A DNA stretch of 64,000 bases from NCEH01 sp002257205. Its GTDB lineage: Bacteria; Pseudomonadota; Alphaproteobacteria; Rhizobiales; Xanthobacteraceae. Of this stretch, positions 36,090 through 44,095 are shown piece after piece (position 1 is the stretch's first letter; every line of letters begins with the position of its first letter). The stretch is taken from NCBI RefSeq assembly GCF_043195105.1, contig NZ_JBAFWO010000001.1, one strand, 5' to 3'. The notes beneath the pieces are model-generated. The model made no database searches. It had not been told where the DNA came from and saw nothing but the letters and a program-made list of their open reading frames with translations. The position numbers and the translations under genes are program-made.

Positions 36090-37322
36090 TCAGTTGGTGC
36101 CGACGCCGACCTTCATCTTGGCGACCGCGGCGTCTGCCGGGAACACGGTGACGAGCTCGCCGCCCTGCCACTGCATCAGGAAGGGGAGGGCGCGGGTGTT
36201 CTGGCCCTGCTCGGAGAATTTCGCGCCCCAGCCGGTGGCGGTGCTGCCGACGGGCAGGTCCACCTTCAACACCTGGGCGCGGATGTTGTCCGCCGTCAGG
36301 TCCTTGGAGGCGGCGATGGCGTCGAAGAACACCTTGGCGCCCATGTAATTGGCAAGGCTATGGCCCGAGCGCGGATCGGTGCCGTACTTGGCCTTGTACT
36401 TGGTCACGAACTGCTCGATGCCCGGCGCCGCCTTGGGATTGGTGCGATACTGGGTGAAATCCACGTCCAGCGCGCCTTCCATATTCTCGGGGCCGACCGC
36501 CGCCATGGTATCGCGTAGCGAATAGCCGCCGCCGGCGCCGATCACCGCCTTGGGCTTGAAGCCCTGGTCCTTCATCTGGCGGAAGAACAGCACGGTGTCG
36601 TTCTGGTAGGAGGTCTGGAGCACCACGTCCACGCCGGCGCTCTTCAGGCGCAGGATGACGGGGGTCAGGTCAACGGACTTTGCCGAATAGGCCAGGGCTT
36701 CGACGACGTTCAGCTTCTTCTCGGCGGCGCGGGACTTCTGGTAGCCCGACATGGTCTGCCCATAGAGCGAGTCTTCGTAGATGATGCCGATCTTCAATTC
36801 TTCCGGCTTCTTGCCGAGGGCGGGCGCGATGGCGTCGGGGATCGAATCGACCATGCGAACCGAGAAGTCCTTGGCCGTCGCATTGGTGCGGAACACATTC
36901 TTGAACCCGCGTTCGGTGATCGGGTCGGAGACCGCGCCGAGTTCGAAATAGGGCACGCCGGCAAGCTCGGCCACCTGGGTCGCCGCGAGCGACAGGGACG
37001 AGGAATACGTGCCGAAAATGGCGGAGACATTGTCCACCGAGGTCAGGCGGCGGGCTTCGCCCACGGCCTGGTTGGGGTCCACGGCATCGCCCTTGATGAG
37101 GGTGATGGTCTTGCCATTGATGCCGCCGGCGGCGTTGCGCTCCTCGACGGCGATTTCCAGGCCGCGGAAGCTCTCGTCGCCGAGCAGGGCGAGGCCGCCC
37201 GAGAACGGATAGAGGGCGCCGAACTTGATGCTTTGCTGAGCGGCAGCGGGTGCGAGGCCGGCAAGCGGCGCCGCTGTCAGAACCATAGCGGCAGCCAGCG
37301 CTGCCCGCGCAATCTTCCTCAT
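36090..37322 (-). CDS. livK: ABC transporter substrate-binding protein, LivK/Leu-Ile-Val-type
   Basis: A 410-residue periplasmic receptor. It has a signal peptide of about 28 residues ending PAAAQQ; the mature protein starts SIKFGALYPFSGGLALLGDE, with NGKTITLIKGDAVDPNQAV and QTSYQNDTVLFFRQMKDQG typical of the type I periplasmic-binding fold. ATG 37322 is 5 bases from GGAGG; a second ATG three bases upstream is 2 bases away. It is the first gene of the transporter and the catabolic row, divergent from the quinone oxidoreductase. Ligand unknown. Confidence 0.92.
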   Translation of the reverse strand: MRKIARAALAAAMVLTAAPLAGLAPAAAQQSIKFGALYPFSGGLALLGDESFRGLEIAVEERNAAGGINGKTITLIKGDAVDPNQAVGEARRLTSVDNVSAIFGTYSSSLSLAATQVAELAGVPYFELGAVSDPITERGFKNVFRTNATAKDFSVRMVDSIPDAIAPALGKKPEELKIGIIYEDSLYGQTMSGYQKSRAAEKKLNVVEALAYSAKSVDLTPVILRLKSAGVDVVLQTSYQNDTVLFFRQMKDQGFKPKAVIGAGGGYSLRDTMAAVGPENMEGALDVDFTQYRTNPKAAPGIEQFVTKYKAKYGTDPRSGHSLANYMGAKVFFDAIAASKDLTADNIRAQVLKVDLPVGSTATGWGAKFSEQGQNTRALPFLMQWQGGELVTVFPADAAVAKMKVGVGTN

Positions 37323-37407
37323 CATTTCCTCCAGTAACGCGCCGTAGGCCGACGACATCAGCGGCCGCTCGGGAGCGACCTTCTCGCTAACTTTGCAGAT
37401 AACCAAG

Positions 37408-37418
37408 TTGCCTGACAA
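37408..37418. promoter_or_regulatory. Candidate GntR-type operator in a divergent promoter
   Basis: TTGCCTGACAA (reverse TTGTCAGGCAA) lies in the 167-base gap between livK and the quinone oxidoreductase. It resembles the two half elements of the palindrome at 40150-40183 (TTGTGAAGCAA; 9 of 11 bases equal). FCD-type GntR regulators often bind dyads such as TTGT-N3-4-ACAA. It would sit where it could affect both arms of the cluster. Confidence 0.4.
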
Positions 37419-37489
37419 GTGGGAAATTGCTAGCTTGATGTCCGAGTTGCGGCCCACCATTGACAAGAGCTGCACAGAGGAATTCGCCC

Positions 37490-38494
37490 ATGCCAGATTT
37501 GCCCACAACCATGCGCCAGATCCGTTTCGAGGGGTCGGGCGGGCCGGACGTGATTCGCATCGAGACCGCGCCGGTGCCGGCGCCGGGTCCCGGCCAGGTG
37601 CTCGTGGAAGTGGTGGCCGCGGGGGTCAATCGTCCCGATTGCCTCCAGCGCGCGGGTGGCTATCCGCCGCCGCCGGGCGCGACCGATATCCCCGGCCTTG
37701 AGATCGGCGGGCGCGTGGTGGCGCTCGGCGAAGGTGTCACCTCCCCGAAGATCGGCGATGAGGTGTGCGCGCTCGTGATCAGCGGCGGCTATGCGGAATA
37801 TTGCCTCGCCGAGGCGCCCTTGTGCCTGCCGGTGCCGAAGCCGCTTTCTCTTCTGGAAGCCGCAGGCCTGCCGGAGAATTATTACACCGTCTATGACAAC
37901 ATCTTCACCCGCGGACGCCTGATCGCCGGGGAAACCATCCTGGTCCATGGCGGCTCGAGCGGCATCGGCTCCACCGCGATCCAGCTCGCCAAGCATGCCG
38001 GCGCCACCGTGTTCGCCACCGCCGGTTCGCCGGACAAGTGCGATTTCTGTCTCTCGCTGGGCGCGGATGCGGCGATCGATTATCGCACCGCCGATTTCGT
38101 CGCCGAGGTGAAGCGCCTCACCGACGGCAAGGGCGTGGACGTGATCCTCGACATGGTCGGCGGCCCCTATATTGCCCGCAATCTCTCGGCGCTCGCGCTG
38201 GAAGGCCGGCTGGTGCAGATCGCGTTCCTGCAGCCGAGCCGGGTGGATATCGACTTGATGCCCATCATGCTGCGGCGCCTGACGCTGACCGGCTCCACAT
38301 TGCGCGCCCGCTCGGTGACGCTGAAGGCGGCGATCGCGGACCATCTGCGGCGCGATGTGTGGCCGCTGCTGGAGAGCGGCGCGGTACGTCCCGTCATCCA
38401 TGCCACCTTCCCGCTGGAACAGGCTGAGGCCGCCCATGCGCTGATGGAATCGAGCGCCCATTCCGGCAAGATCATGCTGGAGACGGGCAAGTGA
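37490..38494 (+). CDS. NAD(P)H quinone oxidoreductase (zinc-independent MDR, PIG3-like)
   Basis: A 334-residue medium-chain dehydrogenase/reductase of the quinone-oxidoreductase class. The N-terminal GROES-like fold has AAGVNRPDCLQRAGGYPPPPG (residues about 44-64; sets PIG3-type apart from zinc alcohol dehydrogenases) and lacks zinc Cys ligands. The nucleotide loop HGGSSGIGSTAIQLAK lies near 153. ATG 37490 follows AGAGG with nine bases spacing; a TTG 30 bases upstream is less likely. It heads the diverging plus-strand arm and overlaps the next SDR by four bases (GTGA). Confidence 0.88.
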   Translation: MPDLPTTMRQIRFEGSGGPDVIRIETAPVPAPGPGQVLVEVVAAGVNRPDCLQRAGGYPPPPGATDIPGLEIGGRVVALGEGVTSPKIGDEVCALVISGGYAEYCLAEAPLCLPVPKPLSLLEAAGLPENYYTVYDNIFTRGRLIAGETILVHGGSSGIGSTAIQLAKHAGATVFATAGSPDKCDFCLSLGADAAIDYRTADFVAEVKRLTDGKGVDVILDMVGGPYIARNLSALALEGRLVQIAFLQPSRVDIDLMPIMLRRLTLTGSTLRARSVTLKAAIADHLRRDVWPLLESGAVRPVIHATFPLEQAEAAHALMESSAHSGKIMLETGK

Positions 38495-39273
38495 GTGCAT
38501 CGGCCTGCAGCCATTCCGGCCGCGTCGTTCTCGTCACCGGGTCCGGGCGCGGCATCGGCCGGGCCATGGCCGATTCCCATGCCGATGCCGGCGCGGCAAT
38601 CGCTTATCTCGACCATGATGCCGCCCTCGCCCAGGAAGCCGCCGCGGCGGCCATCGCGCGCGGGGTGAAGGCGGTCGCGGTCTCGGCCGATGTGGCGGAT
38701 TATGATTCGGTCGCCGCCGCCATCGAGATCGCGACGGCGGCGCTCGGGCCCATCGACGTGCTGGTGAACAATGCCGGCATCTCGCCCAAGAGCGGTGCCG
38801 ACAAGCGCCGGGTGGATGCCTTCGCCATGGATCCCGCCGAATGGCGGCGGGTGATCGATGTGAACCTCACCGGCGCGTTCAACTGCACCCGCGTGGTGCT
38901 GCCGGGCATGCGGGACTTGGGACGCGGGCGCATCGTCAATGTCTCCTCGGTGGCGGGGCGCACCTATTGCGACATCGTGGCGGTGCATTATGCCGCCTCG
39001 AAGGCCGCGCTCATTGGCTTCACCAAGCATCTGGCGGGTGAACTCGGCCCGCTCGGCATCACGGTGAATGCGCTGGCGCCGGGCCGCATCGACACGCCGC
39101 TGATGCGCGGCACGGCGCCCGAGGCCAATGAGGCCGCCCGCATGGCGACGCCGCTGCGCCGTCTCGGCACGCCGGAGGATGTGGCGGACACCTGCCTGTT
39201 CCTCACCTCCGATCAGGCGGGCTTCGTCACCGGGCAGGTGGTGGACGTGGCCGGCGGCTGGCTTCTCACCTGA
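38491..39273 (+). CDS. Short-chain dehydrogenase/reductase
   Basis: A 260-residue SDR with TGSGRGIGRAM (16-26), NNAGISPK near 92, catalytic Ser in SSVAGRTYC near 151, and YAASKAAL near 168. GTG 38491 overlaps the quinone-oxidoreductase stop (GTGA); no ATG alternative gives the cofactor loop at the right place. It is one of three SDRs in this cluster, none more than distantly alike in the variable parts, suggesting successive oxidations of a polyhydroxylated substrate. Confidence 0.9.
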   Translation: MSASACSHSGRVVLVTGSGRGIGRAMADSHADAGAAIAYLDHDAALAQEAAAAAIARGVKAVAVSADVADYDSVAAAIEIATAALGPIDVLVNNAGISPKSGADKRRVDAFAMDPAEWRRVIDVNLTGAFNCTRVVLPGMRDLGRGRIVNVSSVAGRTYCDIVAVHYAASKAALIGFTKHLAGELGPLGITVNALAPGRIDTPLMRGTAPEANEAARMATPLRRLGTPEDVADTCLFLTSDQAGFVTGQVVDVAGGWLLT

Positions 39274-39301
39274 TCCCAATCGTCAGGAAGCGGTTGATTC
39301 C

Positions 39302-40042
39302 ATGTTCGATTTTACCGGCAAGACCCTGTTTCTCACCGGCGCCAATGGCGGGATTTCGCGCGCGGTGGCGCAGACCTTCTTTGAATGCGGCGCCAATTGC
39401 GTGCTGACCGACCTTGATGCGGAGGGAATGGAGGCCTTCGCCCGCACGCTCGATCCGAGTGGCGCGCGGGTCGTCGCCACCCGTCAGGATGCCGCCGACC
39501 CGGACGATGCCGACCGCGCGCTCGCGCTGGTCAAGGCGCGGTTCGGCGCGCTGGATTTTCTCGTCACCTCCGCCGGGCTCTACCGGGCGCGGCAGGTGGC
39601 GGAGATGGACGACGCTTATTGGCGCCAGGGCATCGCGGTCAATCTGGACGGGGTGTTCTACACCTGCCGGCGGGCGATCCCGCTGCTTGCGGACGGCGCG
39701 GCCATCGTCAATCTCGCCTCCATGGCGGGCCATCGCGGCAGCTTTGCCCATGCGGATTATTCCGCCGCCAAGGGGGCGGTGCTCGCCTTCTCGCGCTCGC
39801 TCGCCATCGAGCTTGCCCCGCGCGTGCGGGTGAATGCCGTGTCGCCGGGCCTGATCGATACGCCCATGGTGCGGGGCCTGATGGACGCGAAGGGCGCGGC
39901 GCTGCTGGACCAGACGCCCATGAAGCGCCTCGGCACGGTGGAGGAAGTCGCCCGCGTCGTAGCGTTCCTGTGCTCGGACTGGGCAAGTTTCGTCACCGGC
40001 GAGACGGTGCATGTGAATGGCGGGCTTTATATTGCAAGTTGA
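39302..40042 (+). CDS. Short-chain dehydrogenase/reductase (variant cofactor loop)
   Basis: A 246-residue SDR. The cofactor loop reads TGANGGISRAV (12-22), where the normal GIG is GIS. The remaining motifs are standard: SAGLYRARQ near 85, LASMAGHRG with catalytic Ser near 139, and YSAAKGAV near 152. ATG 39302 follows the previous stop by 29 bases; an in-frame longer form runs into the preceding gene. It is cytoplasmic and probably in one transcript with the two genes before it. Confidence 0.88.
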   Translation: MFDFTGKTLFLTGANGGISRAVAQTFFECGANCVLTDLDAEGMEAFARTLDPSGARVVATRQDAADPDDADRALALVKARFGALDFLVTSAGLYRARQVAEMDDAYWRQGIAVNLDGVFYTCRRAIPLLADGAAIVNLASMAGHRGSFAHADYSAAKGAVLAFSRSLAIELAPRVRVNAVSPGLIDTPMVRGLMDAKGAALLDQTPMKRLGTVEEVARVVAFLCSDWASFVTGETVHVNGGLYIAS

Positions 40043-40140
40043 GGCGGTGGCGCGCGCCATCTACACAGGCCGGAGCATTGAAATCGGCGTGGTCGCTCAG
40101 CGGGCGCAAGATTTTCGATCTCTCCGTTTTTGGCGAAGAA

Positions 40141-40189
40141 GACCGAACGTTGTGAAGCAATCGTGCGTGCGATTGCTTCACAGCCGGTC
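40141..40189. promoter_or_regulatory. Palindrome before the GntR gene, candidate autoregulatory operator
   Basis: The 13-bp arms 40151-40163 (TGTGAAGCAATCG) and 40170-40182 (CGATTGCTTCACA) are perfect inverted repeats around a 6-base loop; outer GACCG (40141-40145) and CGGTC (40185-40189) also pair. It lies 40-80 bases before the GntR start and about 100 after the last SDR. The half TTGTGAAGCAA resembles the site at 37408. There is no T-run after it, so an operator or mRNA hairpin is more likely than a terminator. Confidence 0.6.
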
Positions 40190-40228
40190 CGAAGGCGCGG
40201 GGCGCACAGGGCAGCTGGAGTGAAGAGG

Positions 40229-40966
40229 ATGAGCCGGACCCACGACATCATCGGACGCGGTCCCTCGCTGGCGGATACCCTGGCGCAGCGTTTGCGCGAA
40301 GAAATCTCCTCGGGCCGCCTGCGCCCCGGCGAGCGGCTGCCGACCGAGCAGCAACTCGCCGGCACTTACGGCGTCTCCCGCCCTATCGTGCGCGAGGCGG
40401 TGGGACGGCTGAAGCATGACGGCCTGGTGCTGACCCGGCAGGGCGCGGGCGCCTTCGTGGCCGAGCCGGGCGCGGTCTCCACGTTTCGCATCGACATTTC
40501 CGACTTCCACAATGCGGACGAGATCCGCCACATCGTGGAATTGCTGATGGCGGTTGAATCCACCGCCACGGCCCATGCCGCAGTGCGCCGCACCGCGCAC
40601 GACCTGGAGCAGATCCAGGCCCAGCTCGACGCCATGCAGGCCGCCATCGACCGCGGCGATCCCGGCGTCGACGAGGATGTCGCCTTCCACCGCGCCATCG
40701 TCGAGGCGACCGGCAATCCGTTCTTCCGCGACCTCTCGGATTTTCTCGACCGGCGGGTGCGCACCTTCATCCGCGCCGCGCGATCGAACACCGCCCGCAT
40801 GCAGGGCCTGACCGAGGCGGTTCAGCGCGAGCACCAGGCGATCTTCGATGCGGTTGCAGCTGGCGAGCCGGACCGCGCCCAGGCGGCCGCCATCACGCAC
40901 CTGGAGAATGCCGCCGCGCGGCTCACGCTCTATCTGGCACCGAGGGGCGCAAAGTCCGCGGGCTGA
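40229..40966 (+). CDS. GntR family regulator, FadR/FCD subfamily
   Basis: A 245-residue repressor-type protein. The winged helix is at residues 12-75 (LAQRLREEISSGRLRPGERL, then LAGTYGVSRPIVREAVGRL). The FCD effector domain (about 85-235) has the metal-binding Asp/His pattern typical of the family (FHRAIVEATGNPFF near 152, HQAIFDAVAAGEP near 205). ATG 40229 follows GGAG and GAAGAGG; a longer in-frame form is not supported. It ends the plus-strand arm of the catabolic cluster and probably controls both arms in response to an organic acid. Confidence 0.9.
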   Translation: MSRTHDIIGRGPSLADTLAQRLREEISSGRLRPGERLPTEQQLAGTYGVSRPIVREAVGRLKHDGLVLTRQGAGAFVAEPGAVSTFRIDISDFHNADEIRHIVELLMAVESTATAHAAVRRTAHDLEQIQAQLDAMQAAIDRGDPGVDEDVAFHRAIVEATGNPFFRDLSDFLDRRVRTFIRAARSNTARMQGLTEAVQREHQAIFDAVAAGEPDRAQAAAITHLENAAARLTLYLAPRGAKSAG

Positions 40967-40971
40967 CGCCC

Positions 40972-41373
40972 CTAGCTTCGCGCGCCGAGCAAGGCATGAA
41001 GGGGGCCGGTGATGCTTTCATGGTCGAACGCATCGCCCCACACAGGAATATCGGCGAGCGACGGCGGCACGCGCGCGACGCCGAGGGTCGCCACGAACAG
41101 CAGCGGCACCTTCTCCGCGCGCAGGTGCGCGGCGACCGGCTCCAGCAGCGGCTGGTGGAGATGAATATCGATCACCGCGCAATCGGCATGTGAACCGTCG
41201 CGGATGAAGTTCTGCGCCGCCGCGAAGGTCAGAGGGCCAATGACGTCGAAGGCGTGACGCCTGAGAATGGCGGCGATATCGCTCGACAGCACATATTCGT
41301 CGCCGATCAGCAGCACCCGATGCCGAAGCTCGCTCAAAACCCGCCCCATGTCCTGCGTGATCTGTGTTTCCAT
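40972..41373 (-). CDS. Single-domain response-regulator-like protein
   Basis: A 133-residue receiver-type protein. HRVLLIGDEYVLSSDIAAIL is the beta1/alpha1 portion with acidic D/E, CAVIDIHL holds the candidate phospho-Asp and LLFVATLG the switch Thr. The usual Lys-Pro at the end of beta5 is not present (it reads RVPPSLADIPVWGD), so phosphotransfer may be lost. No output domain. ATG 41373 is used because the longer open frame crosses the upstream gene antisense. It follows the Crp/Fnr gene by 89 bases on the same strand. Confidence 0.75.
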   Translation of the reverse strand: METQITQDMGRVLSELRHRVLLIGDEYVLSSDIAAILRRHAFDVIGPLTFAAAQNFIRDGSHADCAVIDIHLHQPLLEPVAAHLRAEKVPLLFVATLGVARVPPSLADIPVWGDAFDHESITGPLHALLGARS

Positions 41374-41462
41374 GCGCTGGTGTGACAGAGGCGCGGGCGA
41401 GGCGAGATAACGCAGGTTAACTTGGCGGGAAAAATACCGTTCCACTGCCCGCGGCGGCGGGT

Positions 41463-42179
41463 TCAGCGCGGCTCCTTCGACAGGCTGAGATAGGTCGGGT
41501 CGAAATTGGCGAAGGCGGAAATCGCGTCCCAATCGGGAATGGTCAGGCGATCCTCTTCCCAGGTGATGAGACCCTTTGCGCGCAGTTCCTTCATGGTGCG
41601 GCTCATATGCACCTTGGAAATACTCAGCGCGTCCCCGAGGTCCACTTGCGTGATCGGCAAGTAATAGCTGTCGCCCATGGCGAGGCCGACCGTGCGCTTG
41701 CGCACCAGCAGTTCGCAGAACAGATGCGCCGCCCGCTTGGCGGCGGAGGCGTGCGAGATGGCGAGCCATTGCCGGTGCACCGCCGCATCCACCAGCGTGC
41801 TGAGCCAGAACAGGCGCGTGATATGGGGATGGCTGCGCGTGATCTCCTTGACGACGGCATGATTGACGCAGGCGAACGCGCAATCGGTCAGGGCGCCCAC
41901 GCTATGGTCCATCTTGCGCAGCACGAAGCCGTGCAGATCCACGAAATCGCCCGCGATATGCAGGGCCGTGATGCGGCGATGCCCGTCCTCGGTGAGGTTG
42001 TAGCGCGCACAATGGCCATCCAGCAGGAGCGTGCTGACGCCCGGCCGCTGGCCCTCTTTCACCGCGTCCGTGCCGGCGGGAATCGAGATGACGTGCGTGG
42101 TGATGCTTTCGAGGAGCTGGCGTTCCTCGCTTGAAACCTGATCGTAATGCTCAAGCCTGCGGACGAGGGGATTGGTCAT
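41463..42179 (-). CDS. Crp/Fnr family transcriptional regulator
   Basis: A 238-residue protein. Cyclic-nucleotide-binding-like domain (about 15-130; GDFVDLHGFVLRKMDHSV), no Fnr-type Cys cluster, and a C-terminal helix-turn-helix VDLGDALSISKVHMSRTMKEL near 185-205 followed by LITWEEDRLTI. It resembles the Crp/Fnr proteins of Rhizobiales that carry 'ALTDC' and 'KRAAHLFCELL' segments and usually respond to stress or light, not cAMP. Start 42179 opens directly on MTNPLVRRLEHYDQVS. Likely co-transcribed with the receiver protein and divergent from the CsbD gene. Confidence 0.88.
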   Translation of the reverse strand: MTNPLVRRLEHYDQVSSEERQLLESITTHVISIPAGTDAVKEGQRPGVSTLLLDGHCARYNLTEDGHRRITALHIAGDFVDLHGFVLRKMDHSVGALTDCAFACVNHAVVKEITRSHPHITRLFWLSTLVDAAVHRQWLAISHASAAKRAAHLFCELLVRKRTVGLAMGDSYYLPITQVDLGDALSISKVHMSRTMKELRAKGLITWEEDRLTIPDWDAISAFANFDPTYLSLSKEPR

Positions 42180-42345
42180 CGAGCGCCCTTCATCTTCGCG
42201 TTCTAGCGGTGAAAGGCGAGGGCCACAAGGCGAGGCTTCCGGTCTCCTGGCCGCGGGCGTTCCCAAGTGTTGCGTCATTCTCGCCCGCATAAGGAACTTG
42301 CCGCCCCAGCTCCCGTTTCTCTCCGGGATACGCAAGGAGCGAACC

Positions 42346-42615
42346 ATGACCGAGACTACGCTAAAGGGCGCGGCCACCGAGGCGGGCGGGCGCATCAAGG
42401 AAGCCGCCGGAGCCGTTACCGGCAACGGATCGTTGAAGGCTGAGGGTGTCTATGATCAGGTAGCCGGCTCCGCCCAGCGCGCCTTGGGCGATACCGCCGA
42501 CGCGGTGCGCGCGGGTGGCCGCAAGATCACGCGGCAGGTGGAGGATCAGCCGTTCCCCGCCTTGCTGGTGGCCGGCGCCGTCGGCTTCGTGCTCGGATAT
42601 CTCGCAGCGCGTTGA
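42346..42615 (+). CDS. CsbD-like / glycine-zipper small stress protein
   Basis: An 89-residue protein. The N-terminus (TETTLKGAATEAGGRIKEAA) resembles CsbD; the C-terminus ends PFPALLVAGAVGFVLGYLAAR, a hydrophobic helix as in DUF883/YqjD proteins. CsbD proteins are general-stress induced. Start 42346 follows AAGGAGC. It is the first of four small genes reading right. A strong terminator follows the stop. Confidence 0.8.
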   Translation: MTETTLKGAATEAGGRIKEAAGAVTGNGSLKAEGVYDQVAGSAQRALGDTADAVRAGGRKITRQVEDQPFPALLVAGAVGFVLGYLAAR

Positions 42616-42621
42616 ACCTTC

Positions 42622-42656
42622 GCGCCCGGCCGGAGTGGGCCGGGCGCTTTTTATTT
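42622..42656 (+). terminator. Intrinsic terminator after the CsbD gene
   Basis: GCGCCCGGCC (42622-42631) pairs with GGCCGGGCGC (42638-42647), a perfect 10-bp GC stem with 6-base loop, followed by TTTTTATTT. A textbook Rho-independent terminator. Confidence 0.9.
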
Positions 42657-42749
42657 CGCCGGCTTTATTTGCCGCCGAGCTGGAACGGCCCGGACGTCCG
42701 TCGGTTGATGAGGCAGGAGGCTTTCCCCTCAACCACAAGGAAACGTCCC

Positions 42750-42980
42750 ATGGGCAATCCCAACGACCGCAATCCCCAAGATCGTAATCCCCAAGATCGC
42801 AATCGGACGGACCAGGAGCGCCAGCGCGCTCAGGACGAGCACAATCGCCAGCAGGGCGGGCAGAAGCCCGGCTCCGGCCAGCAGAGCCAGACCGGAGGCG
42901 GCCAAGGCCAGCCGGGCCAAGGCCAGCATGGGTCAGACCCGCAGCGGCCCGACCAGAAGCGCAATCCGGATCAGCGCTGA
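42750..42980 (+). CDS. Highly hydrophilic low-complexity protein
   Basis: A 76-residue, Gln/Asn/Gly/Arg/Asp-rich protein (MGNPNDRNPQDRNPQDRNRT at the start; later GGQKPGSGQQSQTGGGQGQP). No hydrophobic core; predicted disordered and heat-stable, like the hydrophilins made under desiccation. The DNA shows a 15-base repeat for NPQDR. AAGGAAACG precedes the ATG at 42750. No family recognised. A terminator follows. Confidence 0.65.
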   Translation: MGNPNDRNPQDRNPQDRNRTDQERQRAQDEHNRQQGGQKPGSGQQSQTGGGQGQPGQGQHGSDPQRPDQKRNPDQR

Positions 42981-43005
42981 ACCCCGCGATTCTGCCGTTT
43001 CATGG

Positions 43006-43041
43006 AGCCCCGCCCCTCGTTTGAGAGGCGGGGCTTTTTCT
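43006..43041 (+). terminator. Intrinsic terminator after the hydrophilic protein gene
   Basis: AGCCCCGCC (43006-43014) pairs with GGCGGGGCT (43027-43035), extended inward with one mismatch, and is followed by TTTTCTT. Confidence 0.85.
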
Positions 43042-43122
43042 TGGCCGGAACCGCAGCGGAAATGGTGCGTTTACCAATCGGCCGGCGCATGGCGCGCGGC
43101 GATCGGAATGGAAGGAACCACG

Positions 43123-43344
43123 ATGGGCTCGTTTTCCCGTACCACCCCTGCTCCCGCGTCCCTGCGCCTCGTCATCGGCACCGAGGATCGCGAAGTCGCC
43201 TCGCTCGATGAAGCCATGGGGTTCCTGCACGAGAAGGATGCGGACGCCCTGGGCGAGTTCCTGCTCTCGGGCCTGGATGCGGACGCGCCCGAGGCGCTGG
43301 TCGCCTTCCGCAATCGATTGGAAATGATGCGCGCCGCGCTGTGA
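43123..43344 (+). CDS. Hypothetical 73-residue protein
   Basis: Soluble, acidic protein of unknown family: MGSFSRTTPAPASLRLVIGT, then a helix DREVASLDEAMGFLHEKDAD and LVAFRNRLEMMRAAL at the end. The ATG at 43123 follows GGAAGGA. A longer open frame exists upstream but runs through the preceding terminator. Position and direction suggest membership of the small-protein group with the flanking DUF982 gene. No function can be stated. Confidence 0.6.
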   Translation: MGSFSRTTPAPASLRLVIGTEDREVASLDEAMGFLHEKDADALGEFLLSGLDADAPEALVAFRNRLEMMRAAL

Positions 43345-43422
43345 GGCTGTCCGCGCGGCGCCTGCGTCAGGCGCGCGCGCAATCGTGGTGCAACCAATGG
43401 GCATCGGCCGCGTTCCTCTGGC

Positions 43423-43662
43423 ATGGCCAATTGGAATCGAAAGCTGCCGCTCCCGGTTTCCGTGCAAGGCGATGAGGGCGAGACTCTCGTCACGCTGCAC
43501 GAGGCGGCTTTGTTCATGATCCGCACCTTTCAGGGGCGGCAATCCAACGGCATCCGCCGAACCATCGAACGCTTGATCTGGGCTGCCGAACAAGACACTG
43601 CCGATGCTTCCGAGGAAGCCGCCCGGCAGCTTTCTAATTTTCTGAAATCCTCCGGCCTGTGA
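43423..43662 (+). CDS. DUF982 domain-containing protein
   Basis: A 79-residue protein. It reads KLPLPVSVQGDEGETLVTLH, EAALFMIRTFQGRQSNGIRR and TIERLIWAAEQDT, the DUF982 pattern (V.V ... V....EA ... W/F ... AL). The family is small, abundant in Rhizobiales plasmids and chromosomes, and of unknown role. ATG 43423 begins MANWNRK. Probably cytoplasmic. Confidence 0.75.
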   Translation: MANWNRKLPLPVSVQGDEGETLVTLHEAALFMIRTFQGRQSNGIRRTIERLIWAAEQDTADASEEAARQLSNFLKSSGL

Positions 43663-44095
43663 GCGGCCCGTGGTCGCCTCGCATGGTCTGGCGGCTTCCG
43701 CCGGCGCAATCCTGGCCGCAGCGCTGATTCGCCGAAACGAGGCATCGCAGGGGCGTATCGACCCGTCGTGCGACGGGGACCAGTCCCTGTGGGAAGGCGG
43801 CATGCCGATTCGACCCGATTTTGAATCTGGTGGCATGAGCCGAGCTCAGCGGAAGTTTATCCGAACGGTATTAAGATGCCAGATTGGCGTGGCCGAAGCG
43901 TCTGAAAAATAACGAAGCATTGCGGCGTGGATGAATTTGCCGATGGAGTCTTTTTGCTAATTCTATAAGAGTGATGAGGTCGATCCCGCTGGTAGCGGGA
44001 CGCGAGGTCTCGCCGGCTATCGCGCTGGCGAGGATGACTTGTGAAGTGTGCTTCGGCCCTGGCCGGGGGAAGATACCGGGGTTGGGGAACGCTGT
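43663..44095. other. Non-coding stretch before the giant autotransporter gene
   Basis: About 430 bases with lower GC than the surroundings from about 43830 on. The open frame at 43670-43912 has no family features or ribosome-binding site and is not accepted. This region should contain the autotransporter promoter; a loose TATAAG at about 43965 in an A/T-rich patch is a -10 candidate but has no convincing -35 partner. GGTAGCGGGA to CGCGAG (43991-44009) has weak dyad symmetry only. Confidence 0.4.

Noticed and set aside
43670..43912. 80-codon open frame between the DUF982 gene and the autotransporter
   Set aside because: No ribosome-binding site, no family, no hydrophobic or charged pattern of a typical small protein; falls in an A/T-shifted promoter region.
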